Assembly (NCBI GenBank): GCA_964603615.1
Contig: CAZRVU010000036.1
Location: 1-17,065, forward strand
Source of the DNA: JAAZMI01 sp964603615
GTDB taxonomy: Bacteria > Bacillota > Dethiobacteria > DTU022 > UBA8154
Direction: 5' to 3'
Length of the DNA: 17,065 nt
Shown here: positions 14,863-17,065 of the stretch, piece by piece
Numbering within the stretch: the stretch's first letter is position 1
How the letters are laid out: the number at the start of each line of letters is the position of its first letter
Notes under the pieces: model-generated
Told to the model about the DNA's origin: nothing
Databases searched by the model: none
What the model saw: only the letters and a program-made list of their open reading frames with translations
Position numbers and translations under genes: made by a program

Positions 14863-15519
14863 TTATGATCGGTTTATTGTTTTTAAGGCGGAAGGCAACT
14901 CTGTTATTTTATCGATAACGAGATCTGGTTTTTCCCGTAGCAGCACATCCGGTGTATGCTGACCGCCAAGGATGATGCCAGTTTTTATACCGGCATTTCT
15001 GGCGGCAAAAAGGTCGGAAAGGCTATCCCCGATATGTATGGCCTCCTCTTTTTTTACCCGTGCCCAATTGATAATCCGCAGTAGCCCCTCGCCGTGTGGT
15101 TTTAACAGGCGCATATCATTTCTTGAGAGAATCATGCCAAATCTATCCTGAAGATTATTTTTAGCAAGAAACTTTAACAAGCCCTTTTTACCTACATTGG
15201 TAATAAGGGCTGTTTTATAATCTTTTAGTTGATCCAATACATGCTCGACACCATCCCAAATTGTCCAGCGCGATGCGGCATCAAGGTCATATTTATCGTA
15301 AAGATCATCTAATAATGAAACTAAATGGCCAACAGGGAAACCCCAGTCCGAACTTTTTTCTTGTACGGTATTATAGATATCATCATAGTTTGTGCTGCCA
15401 AATATTTCCCGGGAAATACCTTTTTCGACAAGAAGATCTAATGTTTCATGCTCCGCCTCCTCCAACTTCCAGTGGAAATCTACCAAAGTACCTTCAAAAT
15501 CAAAAGTGATTAATTTCAT
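14863..15519 (-). CDS. HAD-superfamily hydrolase, phosphoglycolate-phosphatase-like, with Glu in motif I
   Basis: A 218-residue HAD hydrolase with a helical cap, most like phosphoglycolate phosphatase / pyrophosphatase (Gph/PpaX) proteins. Motif I is FDFEGTLVD: Asp7 is the expected nucleophile, but residue 9, normally the second Asp of DxD and the general acid/base, is Glu. Motif II threonine is Thr107 (ALITNVG), motif III lysine is Lys140 (LLKPHGEG) and motif IV is IHIGDSLSDLFAARNAG with Asp165 and Asp169 for magnesium. Start ATG 15519 is preferred: it gives the family-typical MKLITFDFEGT and follows AAAGGAG. The longer reading from an in-frame TTG at 15534 would start ahead of that site and has no site of its own. 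It appears monocistronic between two repeat-bearing noncoding stretches. Substrate unknown. Confidence 0.87.
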   Translation of the reverse strand: MKLITFDFEGTLVDFHWKLEEAEHETLDLLVEKGISREIFGSTNYDDIYNTVQEKSSDWGFPVGHLVSLLDDLYDKYDLDAASRWTIWDGVEHVLDQLKDYKTALITNVGKKGLLKFLAKNNLQDRFGMILSRNDMRLLKPHGEGLLRIINWARVKKEEAIHIGDSLSDLFAARNAGIKTGIILGGQHTPDVLLREKPDLVIDKITELPSALKTINRS

Positions 15520-15624
15520 ATTTCTCCTTTCCAAGGCGCTTAAGCCGCCCGAAGTTTTTTAGGCTTGATCAGCCCAATAATGACAATATTCTATATAATA
15601 GCATTATTTCCTGCTAATAATAGG

Positions 15625-15637
15625 GGATATAAATACT
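15625..15637. repeat. 13-bp direct repeat, copy 1
   Basis: GGATATAAATACT occurs here and again, identical, at 15934-15946, 309 bp away. The two copies bracket most of the short repeats of the noncoding region. Confidence 0.6.
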
Positions 15638-15659
15638 TTTTAAAGAATGCACCGGGGGT

Positions 15660-15676
15660 GGTTCCTGACTTGAATT
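15660..15676. repeat. 17-bp dispersed repeat, copy 1
   Basis: GGTTCCTGACTTGAATT matches GGTTCTTGACTTGAATT at 16616-16632 in 16 of 17 positions. Here it lies between the inverted arms ATGCACC (15647-15653) and GGTGCAT (15692-15698). Confidence 0.6.
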
Positions 15677-15846
15677 AGAATTATGTAGCCGGGTGCATGG
15701 CGGTGTGGTTATGACTAAATAATACTTCGTGGTGATAGGGCCGTCAAAGGAACAGTTAAAGCGGCCTTTCCAGTATAATCTTTCAGGAGGCTTTGAAGTA
15801 ATTATTTTATTATGCCAGGGCAGTTCCCCGGACTGATCACAAGTAA

Positions 15847-15863
15847 GCGGCACCGTCAGGGGG
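15847..15863. repeat. Second copy of the GCGGCACC-TCAGGGGG sequence
   Basis: GCGGCACCGTCAGGGGG here differs from GCGGCACCATCAGGGGG at 14748-14764 by one base in 17. A G/A-rich run and AATATT follow in both places. Confidence 0.55.
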
Positions 15864-15903
15864 GGCGAAAATATTGAGGTACTGTCTCCAGGGCGGGCCA
15901 CCA

Positions 15904-15924
15904 TGCTGCCCTTTTTTGGCAGCA
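15904..15924. repeat. Stem-loop TGCTGCC/GGCAGCA
   Basis: TGCTGCC (15904-15910) pairs perfectly with GGCAGCA (15918-15924) around a C-T6 loop. The preceding AT plus GCTGCC matches the loop of the 14727-14752 hairpin. The T-run is in the loop, not after the stem, so this is not a normal terminator. Confidence 0.45.
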
Positions 15925-15933
15925 CCAGCGGAA

Positions 15934-15946
15934 GGATATAAATACT
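15934..15946. repeat. 13-bp direct repeat, copy 2
   Basis: Identical to 15625-15637 (GGATATAAATACT). It directly follows the TGCTGCC/GGCAGCA hairpin. Confidence 0.6.
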
Positions 15947-16026
15947 GCCGGCATGCATTTTCGGGGTTGCATCAAATAGTTAGTTTAAAATGCCCTAAAA
16001 CCCCCCGTGCAGATATTCCAGCGTTT

Positions 16027-16635
16027 TTACTGGCCGGGAATTATTGCAAAGCGGCGACCTTCTTCATAAGCATTTTGCAGCATCTCCGGGTGTTCCTGCA
16101 CTGCACCTTTTTTATCGAGGCCGGGGTAGAAAAGAGAACCGGCATAGTGGTAATTAATACAATGAAAAAAAACCTTGGTTACCGCTAAAGCATTTTCAAA
16201 ATAAGCCTTGTTTTTTAAGGCCCCTGCACATATCAAAAAACCCGGCCTATTTTCTTCCAACTTCACCCGGGGTTCGTTCAGCGTATATTTGGCATGCCAC
16301 CAGCACTGAAAACGATCAATAAACATTTTGAGCTGTGCAGACAAGGTGCCAAAATATACTGGTGTGGCGAGCACTATGGCTCCGGCGGAGACGACCAGCG
16401 GGTAAATTTTTTGCAGATCATCCGGCACAACGCAGTTACCGGTAGTTGCACATTGCTCACAGGCCCTGCAGGGGCTGAACTTCAGATCGCAGAGGCGGAT
16501 GGTGGTAACGTTCCATCCTTCTTTTTGCAGGCCCCGGTTAAACGCTTCCAACAACAGTTCACTGTTGCCGCGGCGACGGGGGCTGGATGAGATAGCCAAT
16601 AATTCAAGTGGGGACGGTTCTTGACTTGAATTCAT
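16027..16635 (-). CDS. Iron-sulfur flavoprotein / NADPH-dependent FMN reductase family
   Basis: A 202-residue flavodoxin-fold protein. AISSSPRRRGNSELLLEAF (14-32) is the FMN-phosphate loop and LATPVYFGTLSAQLKMFIDR is the second FMN-binding block. Between them C56-x2-C59-x2-C62-x5-C68 (FSPCRACEQCATTGNC) exactly matches the compact [4Fe-4S] motif of archaeal and clostridial Isf proteins, which pass electrons between ferredoxin and other carriers or O2/H2O2. ATG 16635 follows GAAGGAG at about 9 nt; an open frame continues upstream to 16887, but that part has no family similarity and runs through the divergent promoter region. The first dozen codons (MNSSQEPSPLEL) fall in a 32-bp palindromic repeat, giving an N-terminus about ten residues longer than the usual start just before the phosphate loop. 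Role probably redox housekeeping or oxidative-stress defence. Confidence 0.88.
   Translation of the reverse strand: MNSSQEPSPLELLAISSSPRRRGNSELLLEAFNRGLQKEGWNVTTIRLCDLKFSPCRACEQCATTGNCVVPDDLQKIYPLVVSAGAIVLATPVYFGTLSAQLKMFIDRFQCWWHAKYTLNEPRVKLEENRPGFLICAGALKNKAYFENALAVTKVFFHCINYHYAGSLFYPGLDKKGAVQEHPEMLQNAYEEGRRFAIIPGQ
16601..16632. repeat. Palindromic repeat overlapping the flavoprotein N-terminus
   Basis: AATTCAAGT (16601-16609) and ACTTGAATT (16624-16632) are perfect inverted 9-mers around the 14-nt core GGGGACGGTTCTTG. Its right half (16616-16632) recurs at 15660-15676. Cores of this GGGGACGGTTCTTG kind resemble, from memory, dispersed REP-like repeats in clostridial genomes; this was not checked. 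It encodes residues 2-12 of the minus-strand flavoprotein. Confidence 0.65.
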
Positions 16636-16666
16636 TAACTTAGACTCCTTCAGAAATTTTATACAT

Positions 16667-16675
16667 AGTATACCA
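16667..16675 (-). promoter_or_regulatory. Extended -10 promoter for the flavoprotein gene
   Basis: On the minus strand TGGTATACT is an extended -10 (TGn plus TATACT, 5 of 6 to consensus), about 30 bp before the flavoprotein ATG. No good -35 hexamer is visible, which is tolerated for extended -10 promoters. Confidence 0.45.
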
Positions 16676-16698
16676 CAAAGCAAATCTGGAATATATAA

Positions 16699-16727
16699 TT
16701 GGGATGAAATGCAGTAAGAAATACTAT
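16699..16727 (+). promoter_or_regulatory. Candidate sigma-A promoter for the serpin gene
   Basis: TTGGGA (16699-16704) and TACTAT (16722-16727) are separated by 17 bp and each match consensus in 4 of 6 positions. A perfect TATAAT lies at 16694-16699 but lacks a -35 partner. Either could drive the gene at 16796. Confidence 0.3.
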
Positions 16728-16795
16728 TAAAAACGAGAAAAAGGAACTTTTTTTCGTGACAGAGCGTCATTTTATTAAAAAGGGGGAAAGAAACT

Positions 16796-17065
16796 ATGAA
16801 ACAGACTATGAAAAAATGTATTTCGGCGGTTATCATGTTATTAAGCCTGCTGCTTTCCGCATGTGCGGCGCCAATCCCAAAAAACACTGCAAATTTAATG
16901 GATAATATTCAAAAAAGCGACTTAACACCCATAGAAATTTCAGATCCAAGCGAACAGCAGGGAAGCAGAAGAGAGGAAATCACAGATTTTTCATTAAAAC
17001 TTTTGCGTGAAGGTTTTGCGGACAAAAACATTTTAATCTCTCCGCTTTCCATAGTTTCCGCCCTG
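16796..17065 (+). CDS. Serpin-family protease inhibitor, secreted lipoprotein (partial, 3' end outside window)
   Basis: An open frame of 90 codons runs to the window edge without a stop. Residues 1-22 are a lipoprotein signal peptide: positive start MKQTMKK, hydrophobic core, and lipobox LSAC with Cys23. A hydrophilic linker of about 40 residues follows, then EITDFSLKLLREGFADKNIL and ISPLSIVSAL, the N-terminal helix A and strand signature of serpins (FxxxLxxxL...NxxxSPxSxxxAL). Serpins are suicide inhibitors of serine or cysteine proteases; a bacterial lipoprotein form would sit on the outer face of the membrane and protect against host, neighbour or own proteases. The ATG follows AAGGGGGAAAG. 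The reactive-centre loop, which sets the target, lies beyond the window. It is divergent from the flavoprotein gene. Confidence 0.85.
   Translation, partial: MKQTMKKCISAVIMLLSLLLSACAAPIPKNTANLMDNIQKSDLTPIEISDPSEQQGSRREEITDFSLKLLREGFADKNILISPLSIVSAL

Larger units (their letters stand above)
15520..16026. other. Noncoding stretch rich in short repeats and hairpins
   Basis: 507 bp with no open frame I would call a gene. It contains a 13-bp direct repeat GGATATAAATACT (15625-15637, 15934-15946), an inverted pair ATGCACC/GGTGCAT (15647-15653, 15692-15698) surrounding a near copy of the 17-mer found at the flavoprotein start, a GCGGCACC-TCAGGGGG sequence shared with 14748-14764, and a TGCTGCC/GGCAGCA hairpin at 15904-15924. 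This mix suggests decayed mobile-element or dispersed-repeat debris, or an RNA of unknown class. The HAD promoter should also lie here, but none is convincing. Confidence 0.6.

Noticed and set aside
14863..14890. Intrinsic terminator for the HAD gene
   Set aside because: No stem-loop followed by a T-run is visible downstream of the stop on the minus strand.
15681..15698. Possible c-di-GMP (GEMM) riboswitch, because of GTAGCCGGGT near a c-di-GMP operon
   Set aside because: The other conserved GEMM segments (such as the GGGACGCAAAGCC core) are absent upstream and it does not precede a suitable gene.
15614..15958. 114-codon minus-strand open frame in the noncoding stretch
   Set aside because: Its translation is built from the repeats and hairpins, has no ribosome binding site and no recognisable domain.
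16636..16887. Upstream extension of the flavoprotein frame (84 more codons)
   Set aside because: It overlaps the serpin start and both promoters on the opposite strand, has no flavodoxin similarity, and a good ribosome binding site serves ATG 16635.

Overview
The window looks like chromosomal DNA of an anaerobic, low-to-mid G+C member of the Bacillota (Clostridia; a syntrophic or sulfate-reducing Peptococcaceae- or Syntrophomonadaceae-like lineage is my best guess). The reasons are strong AGGAGG-type ribosome binding sites, GTG and TTG starts, a giant oxygen-sensitive HgdC/BadF-type activase, sigma-54-controlled acyl-CoA metabolism, an Isf-type iron-sulfur flavoprotein and a lipoprotein serpin. 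The organism assignment is inference. No tRNA, rRNA, CRISPR array, intact insertion sequence or phage gene was seen.

Layout. (1) 92-5289, plus strand: lgt (lipoprotein modification), then a 1446-residue fusion of two ASKHA activase domains with DUF2229/HgdB-like C-terminal parts. (2) 5345-11569: a minus-strand PAS-AAA+-HTH sigma-54 activator faces a plus-strand cluster of a biotin-dependent carboxyltransferase subunit, an acyl-CoA dehydrogenase homologue and an AMP-forming acyl-CoA ligase. A full-spacing -24/-12 promoter lies at 6989-7004, with two similar candidate activator sites 32 bp apart, about 120-165 bp upstream. (3) 11599-14597, minus strand: a FIST-domain sensor gene directly followed by a GAF?-PAS-GGDEF-HD-GYP gene, a compact ligand-to-c-di-GMP module. 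(4) 14598-16026: a HAD-family phosphatase-like gene between two noncoding stretches that carry hairpins and shared short repeats. (5) 16027-17065: an Isf-like flavoprotein (minus), whose first codons lie in a repeat-derived palindrome, and divergent from it the first 90 codons of a lipoprotein serpin that runs off the window.

How it fits together. The activator probably senses a small molecule or redox state through its PAS domain and switches on the carboxyltransferase/dehydrogenase/ligase set, which would activate a carboxylic acid to its CoA thioester and then process it. The dehydrogenase homologue lacks a glutamate at both standard catalytic-base positions, and the carboxyltransferase has no biotin carrier, biotin carboxylase or membrane decarboxylase subunits beside it. 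The set is therefore not a textbook beta-oxidation or propionyl-CoA carboxylase operon, and its substrate is open. This operon, the orphan double activase and the FIST/c-di-GMP pair are the parts most worth follow-up.
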